This document shows, piece after piece, positions 1-10,254 of a DNA stretch of 64,000 nucleotides. A program made the translations under genes and the position numbers. This stretch comes from Purshia tridentata (lineage: Eukaryota; Streptophyta; Magnoliopsida; Rosales; Rosaceae). Below the pieces are notes generated by a model. The model was not told where the DNA came from. It made no database searches and was given only the letters and a program-made list of their open reading frames with translations. Position 1 is the stretch's first letter. Each line of letters opens with the position of its first letter. Location of the stretch: positions 71,933 to 135,932 of the forward strand of contig QANT01008592.1 of assembly GCA_003254885.1 (NCBI GenBank), in the 5' to 3' direction.

Positions 1-1042
1 TATGTCACTCGTATTGTAAGATCTCCAATAAAATCATAATATGTGTTCTTATTTTAAATAAAATTTATAATAAACATTATGTCATCATAACAATAACATA
101 TTAACTCATTCAAGACTTTTTGTGGTATCCTGGTTTGGTGCTCAGTTGAGATATGAACATTTGACTGATTAGATTGCCACGATAAGTTGTTGTTTTTGTT
201 AAATATTTAAGACAAATTTATTATGCACATAATTTTTTTAAGATAATTACCAGGCAGATAATAAACAAATGCAATAAACGGAATAACATATTTATTTCAT
301 GAAAAATAAAAATAACTTATTATAACCTAATTTGATTATGTGGATTAAATTTGACCCCAAACTTTTAACAATACATTCTTGGTCGGAATTATAGATAATC
401 AAAATCATCAACCAACTACTAGTCTACTAGTCTACATGCATGTGATGACAATAAACGGATCCTTAATAAATGACTTACTATATTTTAAGTCCATGATTAG
501 TGCCACCAAATAAATGTGTGTTATGAATCCTAAAATCCCTATGAGTCATAATTCATAATAAGAAGAAAATCAAAATAAAGGCTTTTTCCCCAAAAAAGAT
601 TCCAGGAATAACATTTTGAGCTTTATCTATCTTCAACTTCAATATTCTTTTACAGTAAAGAAACCCAAGTCAAATTCTTGGAAGCTGATGGGCAATTTAT
701 GTCTTTATATATCTGTCAGGTTCAGAACTAGTTATATAATTTTATAAAACCGAATTTTTGGATTTCTTATCTTTGAATAAGGGTTGATGGTGGGGATGGG
801 TAACTTGGTGCTGTTTACTGTTTACCGGTAGAGTAGGTCAATTCCAGGATGTGTTCTTGGGGATTGAAGACACAGCTACATGCACCGTGGTTCAGTCATG
901 AGTGGGCGCACCCAACGCCGCAGTAACCGTTGTGAACTTTTTGTTGATTGAGAATACCCAATTACTCCAAGGCCCACGGACCCTACCCGGCTCGCATTTT
1001 GGACCATTCTTCAGGCTTTGTTTGCGTGTTGGGTCCACTACC

Positions 1043-1310
1043 CTTGTAAAAGTCCGTGTACGACACGTGTTGTTTTCCCTGCCAATCAGCACAGCCGTGG
1101 ATTTTACATGGAAACATTTACGAATGCTTAGCCTTTTTTTCTGTAAATCTAATATGATTTTTTTTTTTTTTTGCAACTTGTAAAAGTCCGTGTACGACAC
1201 GTGTTGTTTTCACTGCCAATCAGCACAGCCGTGGATTTTACATGGAAACATTTACGGATGCTTAGCCTTTTTTTCTGTAAATCTAATATGATTTTATTTT
1301 TTTTTTGCAA
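1043..1310. repeat. 134-bp tandem duplication with paired G-boxes
   Basis: Two adjacent near-identical copies, 1043-1176 and 1177-about 1310, differ by a few substitutions (for example C/A at 1078 versus 1212) and by the length of a T-run. Each copy contains CACGTG (1064-1069 and 1198-1203), the core of G-box/ABRE elements bound by bZIP and bHLH factors. It lies about 3.5 kb from the nearest gene start, so any regulatory role is unproven. Confidence 0.85.
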
Positions 1311-3847
1311 AAGATATATAATATTGTTTAGTTATGTATAGAAATGTGATTTTTACAAGCTTGCTTCCATTTAGGCGATGATCGAGATTTTAATACAATT
1401 AATTACTCCATGAGACATGACAGCTATATCATTTATCCTATAACATATTTATTTGAAAAATGTAATAATAAAGTTAAATTTTTAACAATTAAGTTAGTCA
1501 TCTTTATACATTTGCCATACACATTCTATATAGTGTTCTATATGTATATAGTACATTCACACAGTACTACAGTGTAATGTATTTTAATTATTTAAAAAAA
1601 TAGTAAACTAACACTTAAAATGATAATAATTTTGTTATATTATTTTTTATTATAAAAAAAGAAAAGATTCGAATTCAAATATATAAAAGAGTAATTTTTA
1701 CCTCGATTAACTAAACAAATCCTACCTTAGGATGTCCTTGGATCATTAGAATCATACTATTACTATATGTGTAGCTCTACAGCACCGCGAAGTTTTTATC
1801 GAATTAGTGCTGGAGTATTCGAGGAAAGCCAGAGATGATGCATTTATGTATATGCGCTGGCAGGGTGCGTATTACGCGTGCCAAGTGGGAGTCAGGATGG
1901 TTCCCACGGCACCGTTACTTAGTAGCGTAGCCGAGAAGAAGATGTGGCATGTAAGAAAGTTCCAAACAACAAAACGAGGATGGTCCACATGTGACATATA
2001 AGTGCAGTGTAGCTGACACCGGATTCAACGGCCTTATTCAGCGGTTGCTTTTACTCAGCCCAACCAACTTCCTCTTCTCGCTCGTATCACCAGTGTGCCC
2101 ATCCTTGTAATTTCACATCCCCATCCTCATCGTGCCTTCATGGTCAATCTACCCCTTTTTTTTCTGACTCATTATGTTATAGACTTTATAGTATTGTAAT
2201 TTCTGCTTTTTTTTGGTCAACGTACGGGTACTTCGGATTTTTATTTTTCAGTGCCATTTTATGTTCAGAAAAAACAAAAAAATACCATTTTACGTAGAAA
2301 AAAACAATGATAAAAAAAAAAATCACATTTGCATGTTGATTCTGCAGAATGAAAATGAAATATCGTAAGCATCTGATTTGGTTTCTTTTATGTACTGTAA
2401 AAATTGCATGTAGTTTTGTTGTTTTGCAAATAAAAGACTTAAGCCTCCAGCCTCGTGATTTTGGCAATACCGTTAAATTAACTTGGCAAGTTGTAGCAAC
2501 GAGCCAAAGCAGCTAGTTCTTACACACTCCCACGTACTAACTTTTCTTGTAATAATAAACCCTCATCAATGACTAGTTTGGTTAAAAGGAAACCAACTCC
2601 AATGATCGATCCAATTAAGTCAAGATAGTTAAAAAATATTTCACCAACAAAGCATCTAAACTTATCAAAGAAAAGGAGAATAAGATTCTAAAACATCAAA
2701 TGAATTCAAAGCCCTCATTATTATCTCTTGCCACCCTTTTCCTTTTTCTTTTATTCGTTACCAATTATTCTTTTTTCCTTTTTGTTTATTATAATCAATT
2801 ATTTGCTACGGCAGATAGATTTACTTATAAAATTATATTTAATCCCCAAAAGGAGAAGGTTCCTGATTTCATGATTGGTGTTTCTCACCCTCTAATATGT
2901 GCTTTACTTATAATGTTGGATGTCCATTTCTCTGCTTTTATTTTCTCTTCATATATATATGGTATATAAATTGTATAATCTAGTGCACTCACCCATTCAT
3001 AGTTGCAAATCAACTTCACATTCTATTCTAAGAGACATAATGAAGTGGTTGGGAAAAAGACGTGCGTAACTGTTGGCAATTAAGGAGTGGCTATCAAAGC
3101 ATGATTTAAGCAGTCATAAACACAATCAATCGACAACTTAAAGTGACATCTTGCAAGAAATTTGGGAGTTTCTGAATAACACATGAAGAAGGGTGATTGA
3201 TTGATGTCGTTGTTTTATCCAGATGAGGAAGAATGAGAACAGCTATGAATAATGAACCGATTCCCATTTCGCTTTCAGGTATGTGGATGAGATGTCTATG
3301 ACTACAAATGAGTTGGTTTCGGGGTGGTGGGTCACTGGGCCGCTCTGGACCTTTCAATCCAATGCCAAATTGCCATTCATTGTCGGATGGATACAAAATA
3401 TTTATCTAGAGAACGCTTTTCTCAGAAGGAGAGATGAAGAGTTAGTGCAGAAGTAGAAATACAAAGTTATCCAAACGTAGCGTTACATCACGTCTATTTT
3501 CATTTTCATATTAGTTTTGCATTCTCTCTGAGAAAAATCGTTTATCAAGATACTTTCACTGAGAGCATTACAATAACATGTAGGACCTTCAAAAGAAAAT
3601 TATGCTTAATTAAAGGGCCACCGCCCATGTCATTTAAAATCACAAATACAACCATTTTTTTAAGAATCCAGAAATTATGGTTTCTGTGGGCTTAAATGGG
3701 CCTGATTTCCTGAACATGAGAGCAGTATGGGGCTTGGCCCACTCATGACAACAAGAAAATTGCTTCATCTCCCTGGTAATGATATATAAATTGTTGCTCA
3801 TGGACCTCAGGCCCAAACGAGTATCTTCCAGAGAATAATGGGTGGTT

Positions 3848-3874
3848 GGGTTGGGTTGGGTTGGGTGGGTGGGG
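3848..3874 (+). other. G-quadruplex-forming tract
   Basis: Six runs of three or four G are separated by one or two T (runs at 3848, 3853, 3858, 3863, 3867 and 3871). This satisfies the G3+N1-7 rule for a four-stranded structure on the plus strand with two runs to spare. It lies about 0.9 kb upstream of the CASP-like start codon. The repeat unit TTGGG differs from the plant telomere unit TTTAGGG, so it is not a telomeric insertion. Confidence 0.7.
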
Positions 3875-4766
3875 AGATGAATATGTCAACTCTCCATGTG
3901 GCATGTGCTAATTGAATTTGTTTGATAGTTCGACGCTGTACTTCCCACCCATAATGCAACATATATTGTAAGGTAGACCACCATTATAAAAGATTGACCA
4001 AAGAGAAAAAACAAATGAAAAATTATGTTTCGATGCCAATTTAAACAAAGTATAATTTCTCTTTTAAATATAAGATACATAACATGTCAGTACAAAATTT
4101 TGTATGGCAATACCTATGGGCCAAACAGTACAAACTGCGTGTATTTTATTGTGTTTTTTATCTATGTTATAATGAAGAAAAGATTGTTCGTCAACTGTGA
4201 AAGTATTGTATATTGCCAATTATGTTGTTAACAAATTTTAATAATTAATTGAAAAATGAAGGCAATAATCTTGCTTTGTGTTGTCAAGTCAATCCTAGTT
4301 CACTATTTGTGTTTAATTGTCATTGTAATAGTATTATATTCATGTCCGTTTGTTGACCACTTTCCCAAACATTGATCAATGATCACCCTTTCTAGAATCC
4401 TTGGCCTGCAGCTGAAGTCCTTGACCGTTTAAGGAAGCTAGGGGCAACCATCGCATGTACAAATCTTTAACACTACTCAACCAGTCAGTTTCTGCCCCGT
4501 ACCGAGACCACATAGTCCAACTCACGAGCTTGACGGTTCATTGGGCCCGCGAGTGCAGTGAACTCCCACACGCCACGCCAAACTGCCTACAACAGAAATC
4601 GCTGACTTGGCATTTCGATTTGGAGCCAAACAACACAAACTGCCCGGCAATTCCCGTTTCTGTCGCCCCAAACACAACTCGCCGAAACTCGAAGCTCCCA
4701 ATCAACTCCGATCAAAACTCTTACGCAGATTCGCACTCTATTCGAATTCATTCATTGATTGAAGAG

Positions 4767-5757
4767 ATGACGAATCAAAACGACGCGTCGCCCAAACAAG
4801 ATCAGTACGGGGCGGGATCCCCGCCAGTGGCGCCCACGGCTCCACCCGGTGCGGACGTGGAGAGTCCGAATCCGACTCCTAACCCTGCTCCGGCTCACTC
4901 CGGAATGGGATTCGGGGTCGGTGGGATCCTGCAGCGGTGGAAGAGAGAGGACTTGTTGAGAAGAGGGTCTCTGGCTTTGAGAGCAGGGAGTTTGGCCTTT
5001 TCTTTGCTGGCCTTTATCATCATGGCCAGTAACAAACACGGCGATTGGAAAGACTTCGATAAATATGAAGAATTCAGGTAATCCAATCCAATCAAATTCA
5101 TTACTTGTTAATTTATTTTGAATTAATTAATTCCGATATTGATATAATCTTCTTGGAAATTTCATTATAATTTGCAGGTATGTGTTGGCAATAGCGATTT
5201 TGTCGACCTTGTACACAGGGTTCCAAGCACTGCGGCATGTTCACCAACTTTTCACGGGGACTGAGATGTTTCATCGTCGGACATCAGCCTTAGGCGACTT
5301 TATCGGCGATCAGGTCTACTGTTTTTCTTTTCTTTTCTTTATATTAGTTTTTAATTACTATTTTATAAAATATATTCAATTATATGAGGGCGAGTCTTGG
5401 CTCATTTAGAGAAGGATGGTACGTAAAGTTTTATTCTATGAGTGCCAACTTAGAAAACAGCAAAAAGTGCCCCTGCATTCTTCAGCTAGTAATACTTGTG
5501 GTTTATATGAACTTTGCAAAAAAGATATAATTATTTGACAAAAATTTTGGGGTTGCTTGGTGAAGATTATGGCATACCTCCTGATTTCATCAGCGTCTTC
5601 GGCAATTCCATTGACAAATAGAATGAGAGAATCACAAGACAACATATTTACAGACGCAGCAGCAGCTGCCATTAGCATGGCTTTTCTTGCATTCGTTACT
5701 CTTGCATTGTCGGCCCTCATCTCCGGATACAAATTATCATCTCAATCTTACATCTGA
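4767..5757 (+). CDS. CASP-like protein, CASPL4 type
   Basis: Four-span membrane protein of the CASP-like (UPF0497/MARVEL-related) family. Casparian strip proteins form plasma-membrane scaffolds; most CASPL members lack an assigned role. Three exons, 4767-5077, 5178-5313 and 5566-5757, join in frame (phases 2, 0) to give 212 aa. The first 75 residues are Pro/Ser-rich and cytosolic. TM1 begins near residue 80 and carries the family Arg (LRAGSL); TM2 is in exon 2; TM3 (IMAYLLISSASSA) follows the conserved Asp of FIGDQ; TM4 is rich in Ala. The protein ends GYKLSSQSYI, typical of CASPL4. The start at 4767 is chosen because homologues begin near MTNQN, but the frame stays open upstream to 4455. The exon 3 acceptor (AG at 5564-5565) has a weak pyrimidine tract but fits the family sequence exactly. 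Confidence 0.88.
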
Positions 5758-6360
5758 TGCGTTACGGGTTTTAATACTTCTGTTTGCAGGGTATTTTTTC
5801 ATGTGTAATATCGTTTCATTTGTCATTTGGTTAGCTGCAAATTCATTTGTGAAAGCGAGTTTAGTGTTCACTGCCAGCCCTTCATGTAATTCATATGTTG
5901 TTCATAATATGAGAGATGGTTCTTACTTTTGTACACATGAATACATACTTTTCTTCTGTCTAATAAGAAAGAAACTCTTACACATTTTGTTGTGGACATG
6001 TGAGATGTTTTATATCTTTAGTAGTTGTGTAGTAGTTGGCTTTAAGAGGTATTAAAAGGACCCATATATCCATTTATTCAAACAGCCTTTGAATGTTCAA
6101 CATTCAGAAAAAATGTAGATGTAATGTTCAACATGTTATTCTCTCTTCTACATTGAGCAAAATGAGACCAACTTTTTCAGGTTTAAATTGGCCTCAGAAC
6201 AAATAAAAAAATGCAACTGAGCCTAGATATGCCAGTCTTTACATAAACAGAACTACTTCCTTTTAAACTATACAATAAAAACTAACCTAAAGTAATCTTA
6301 TATTCAAAGAACAGAATGTGCTATCCTTTGCTTCCTTGGCCCTGGAGACATAGTTGGGTT

Positions 6361-8398
6361 TCAGAAGTCTGAAATTCCATAACTTCCGCTCTGCAACATT
6401 TTGAGGGTATAGGGTGACTGGCTCTCTGTTGTTTGCTGCCGTGTACTCTGGAGGGAGCTGAGGTAGCTCAAATTAGAACGGTTGGGCAAAGCCACAGGCC
6501 TCACAGCCATGGACATGTTGTTGCTGTTATTATCTGAAGCGGGTGTATTTGCAGCATAATTGCCACTGCCTCTTGCTGCAGGAACGTCATGGTTATGTTT
6601 CCCTTCATAAGTTGTGATCACAGCTCTCACATCATGCGATGCTCGCTCCACATGTTTCCTCACTGGACAATTTGCAGACGTGCATTTGTAGTAGCTCCTG
6701 TAGATTGGAAAATGATTAAATACATTAATTAACAAGTCAATTTTAATTTTAGTTTTTTGACAAAGTCATCCACCCAACAAAGCTGAACACATTTACAGGG
6801 TTGCAATAGTGTGTACCTTGGATTTGGGTTTCCCTTCACTACTTTCTGTCCATATTTTCTCCATCTATACCCGTCATCCAGAATGTCAATCTCACTTGTT
6901 GTCTGCACCACAATTCTTGGTTCTTTGACAATTCTACTCCCAGAACCTGTAAAGGTCTCATTTGCATTCTCTCCCTTCCTGCAAAATAAAATGTAACATT
7001 TAAGTATCTAAATATATGCAGTTTTAGCTATAACATAAACAACATGCCATCAAACTTTTCTAAGCTTACCATCTTTTGGCCTCAGGCTCAGTTTCATCAT
7101 CAGCTCCTCCTGAATTACTTAATGGAGAATTTTGTTCAAACTCATCCTCTCCTATTGAGGCTGAAGAATCCTCCTGGATGGTGAGAGATTCGATCTTCGG
7201 GTTGGATATTGTTGGGACAGATTGATCAGAAATTCCATATGAAGAGGTTTGAGCTGATTGAGAGGCTGCTCCTCGTTTTGTAGACTGAGGCTTAGCATGG
7301 TTGTGATTTCCCTTGTATACAATCTGAGTAATCTGTCCATCCAATGACCTCTCAACCTTCTTCTTTGTTGGGCAATTGGGATATGTGCACTTGTAATAAC
7401 TACGCGGATTTTCACTACCCTTCACTTGTTTTTGCCCATATTTTCTCCAGTTGAACCCATCATCAGATTTTTGCTCTCTGCAATGTGTGTAATCAGACTT
7501 TAGGGCAGCATTACTCTGCATATTTGGTTGGCCTGTGCTAACCTCTGACGAGAAGCTCTGTAATGGAGCAAATTCAGACTTCACTAAAGTCTTCTCTGTT
7601 GAGGAATCAGCTTGTAATTGCCTTGAGCTTTTGTTGAAATCCCATGCCTGCTGCTGCTGGGTTTTCAATGATTCATCCTGTTCATGAAAAAAGTTGTGGT
7701 CTCAGAATAAGGTTCAAAGCTAGGCAGGACACCAAAATTAACTGACAAAGACAACAGAGTGAAGAGAATTGAGTCCTACTTCTGAAACCATGTTTGATTG
7801 AAGGTTAAATGAGGAGGAGGATGTTTCTGCAGGCCTTGTTTGGGGTTGGAATGAGAAATCAGAGAACATTTTCTCTTCTCTGTCCATTCCTTGCTGGTTG
7901 TCTTTGGAATTATTACTCATCCAATCAAAGACCTGACTAGAAAAAGCTCCAGTTGTTGGAGATGGAACAGTCTGAACAAAACACATCAAAATAGAATCAA
8001 CCCATTAAAAAACAAACAAAAAGGACATGAACATGCAACTCAGCCTCACAATTTACCATCAAAATTTAGAAACAAAAGAGAACCCAATGACCCAAAACAA
8101 AGAGGTGGAGCATATAACTTACATTAGAGTTGAGGAACATGGGTGAGCTGAAAAAATCAGTGGGGCTAAAAGCTGGTGTTGAGGCTAAAAATGAAGATGG
8201 GGATGCAGGAGGAGGAGAGAGAGGCAGAGAAGGAGGCTGAAGTGACTTGAATTTTGGAAATTCAGTCCCATTTCGGTCCATATCACGGTTTGAATAGTCT
8301 GAAAGTCCCCAGTTCAAAGTGGAAGTAGGTCTGTCTTGGCCAATACTGTCCATGTTCAAGTTGTTGGAGGTGAGGAGGTGAGTGAAAGACGAAGTCAT
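6361..8398 (-). CDS. Group I WRKY transcription factor (WRKY33/25/26 type)
   Basis: Nuclear DNA-binding regulator of pathogen and abiotic stress genes that recognises W-boxes (TTGACY). Five exons on the minus strand, 8398-8123, 7971-7780, 7677-7070, 6978-6817 and 6697-6361, join in frame to 524 aa. There are two WRKY domains: WRKYGQK at about 233-239 with C-x4-C and HNH zinc ligands, and WRKYGQK at about 398-404 followed by C-x4-C and HNH. Exon 4/5 splits the Arg codon after the second WRKYGQK (AG|G), the R-type intron of this family. The N-terminus (about 55-100) has a cluster of five Ser-Pro sites (LSP, ASP, FSP, SSP, PSP), the layout of the MAPK-phosphorylated region of AtWRKY33. A W-box cluster lies upstream. 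Which of WRKY24/25/26/33 is the closest relative cannot be settled by eye. Confidence 0.93.
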
Positions 8399-8605
8399 GG
8401 TTTTTTGGGTTGAGGAGAATTGGAGAAGGTAAGAGAGTGCAATTTATAGAACTATTTAAAGTGTTGAATGACAGTGACAAATGTAAGAGAGATTTAGAGA
8501 GAAAAAGAGACGAAGGTGAGAGAAGGGCGAGTGGGTTGATGGTGGTGGGTCATTTGTGTGTAGATGAGGGTCTCTACGCTCCTTCTGAGAAGCCTTAAGG
8601 GATGT

Positions 8606-8655
8606 TTGACCGTGGAAAAAAAGTTCTGGTCAAACCTTGTGGGTTTGACTTGACT
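8606..8655. promoter_or_regulatory. W-box cluster in WRKY promoter
   Basis: Four W-box cores lie within 50 bp: TTGACC at 8606-8611, its complement GGTCAA at 8628-8633, and overlapping TTGACT at 8645-8650 and 8650-8655. They are 208-257 bp upstream of the start codon of the divergently read WRKY gene. WRKY33-type promoters are known to be self- and cross-regulated through clustered W-boxes, so this is a likely autoregulatory element (inference). Confidence 0.65.
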
Positions 8656-9679
8656 AGCCACGTCAGCGGCGGCTTATTATGTAGTATGTACGGGTTCTTT
8701 GTAGTTGGAGAAGGCAGCGGGGAAGAACTACAGTATCTTTTTGTTTTTTTGCTGAAAAACATAAAAAGCATTTTAGCTTTTTTACACATAATTGAATCTT
8801 GGAAAAATTTCTGAGTTCTGACAAAGAAAAAAAGACAAATTTTTTGAGACGTCCCCATACCATATAATATCGGACTATCGGTCCATATGGGTTCATATGA
8901 TTTTATGCAATAAATAAAGTGTATATACCGCCAATTTAGAGATTTTAGAGTGAGCTTGTGATTGGCTCTGTTGGTTCATTTTATTATTTTCTCTAATTTC
9001 TTTGTTAAGGGACAATATATCACCACGTTCTACTTTGGATTTGAATCCGGACAAAACCCTCCCAAGTTATTGAATAATTATAGATTGTCCGGATACAAAC
9101 ATCTAATATTAAAGAATGATGAATAATAGCATGGGAAATGCTATCTGCACAGCATTCCCCATAATAGCATTGTACTGTTAATGATTAATTCGGCTAAACA
9201 ATTACCTAAGGCCAATGCTTGGGTTACATCATCCTCCTTAAATACTTATTCGGCCGTACAACTTTATAATAAGAATCGTTTATTTTTTAGATAATTTATG
9301 TAAAAAATAAATTTAATTAGAAATTATTTAATTATATAACTATTATCAAATAAATGTAATAAATGGAAAGTTTGTATTTAAAAAGTAATTTCTTAATCAA
9401 ATTGTTTATTTATTCGATAATAGTTATATAACTAAAAGATTTTTTAATGAGTAGATGTTTTACAGAGATGATATTTAAAAAGTGATCTAAAAAATGAAAA
9501 GATCCGATCCTAAACATGTACTATCTAACAAGTATTTTAAGAGTTGGAGTGACCTACAAGTGTGATCCAAGTATTGCCCATTATATAATCATTGAAAATA
9601 AACCTGTCACAATTGAGAAGGGAAAAAAATGAAGGGATACTGATTAAATATAAATAATGGGATACCTTGGAACCGGAAA
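8656..9679. other. Intergenic, WRKY upstream region
   Basis: No gene is seen between the WRKY promoter and the tRNA gene. The stretch is AT-rich and contains a fold-back repeat at 9271-9515. Confidence 0.55.
9271..9515. mobile_element. Fold-back, MITE-like inverted repeat
   Basis: A 24-bp arm at 9332-9355 matches the reverse complement of 9408-9431 with one mismatch, around a loop of about 52 bp. Weaker complementarity continues outward: TTTTTTAGAT near 9293 pairs with the region near 9485-9500. The size (about 245 bp), AT content and fold-back structure suit a non-autonomous DNA transposon (MITE). No clear target-site duplication or terminal motif was found, so the superfamily and exact ends are unknown. 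Confidence 0.5.
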
Positions 9680-9751
9680 GGTTCTATGGTGTAGTGGTTA
9701 GCACTCTGGACTTTGAATCCAGCGACCTGGGTTCGACTCCCGGTAGGACCT
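9680..9751 (+). tRNA. tRNA-Gln (anticodon TTG)
   Basis: Intronless 72-nt cloverleaf. The acceptor arms GGTTCTA and TAGGACC pair, followed by discriminator T. The D-arm with TGGTGTAGTGGTTA supplies the internal A box. The anticodon stem CTGGA/TCCAG encloses loop CTTTGAA with anticodon TTG, reading CAA. The T-arm GGTTCGACTCC forms the B box. CCA is not encoded, as usual for nuclear tRNA genes, and a T-run at 9756-9759 is a plausible pol III terminator. Confidence 0.97.
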
Positions 9752-9755
9752 TTCA

Positions 9756-9759
9756 TTTT
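9756..9759 (+). terminator. Pol III T-run terminator of tRNA-Gln
   Basis: TTTT five bases after the tRNA 3' end, the standard minimal RNA polymerase III stop. Confidence 0.6.
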
Positions 9760-10254
9760 GTTTAATTTCTTTTGGTCAGCCAAATGGCTTTATCTCGACT
9801 TCCGAATCTCAGGACTTATCTTGAATTCTTCGTTAATATGAATCTGAAAATTTGAGATGATAATTATGCAATAATGATTATTAATTTTTTTCCTTTTTCA
9901 TACGAGAGAAAGTCAATGGTATCCAAGAGTGTTCCATAATTCTGATGGTGATACAAATAATGGAATCATTTATCTGAAGATACCCCAAAATCGAAAGTCA
10001 TGAGTTGAAGCAAGTAAATGAACACACAGCTTTAACTACCAAAGCATCTCCATTTACAAAAACTTTTTTATACATGCTTTAAGATTCTGATGCTACAGAC
10101 TACATATCAGACCCCCGGTTTCGAGGTTTCAGAAGAGCTGCAAAATTACTTCGCCTTCTTCGTTGTATCATTAACAGTGTACATAATATGCCATCACAAT
10201 TCACAACCAGTAAGCCAAGGACTTCTCCTTCTTCACAATGTGGAGTTGAAAAGC

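Larger units (their letters stand above)
1..4766. other. Intergenic, no gene supported
   Basis: AT-rich DNA upstream of the CASP-like gene. The open frames here are short, low in complexity or antisense to one another, and none resembles a known protein. What it does hold is a 134-bp tandem duplication at 1043-1310 and a G-rich tract at 3848-3874. The final 300 bases (4455-4766) are open in the same frame as the CASP-like gene and are treated as its 5' UTR. Confidence 0.6.

Noticed and set aside
892-1200. Overlapping open frames on both strands at the left edge
   Set aside because: They run through the 134-bp tandem duplication and T/A-runs, lack family resemblance and end in Phe or Lys runs.
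2700-2969. Hydrophobic 89-aa open frame
   Set aside because: AT-rich sequence yields Phe/Leu/Ile runs by chance; there is no homologue I recognise and no gene context.
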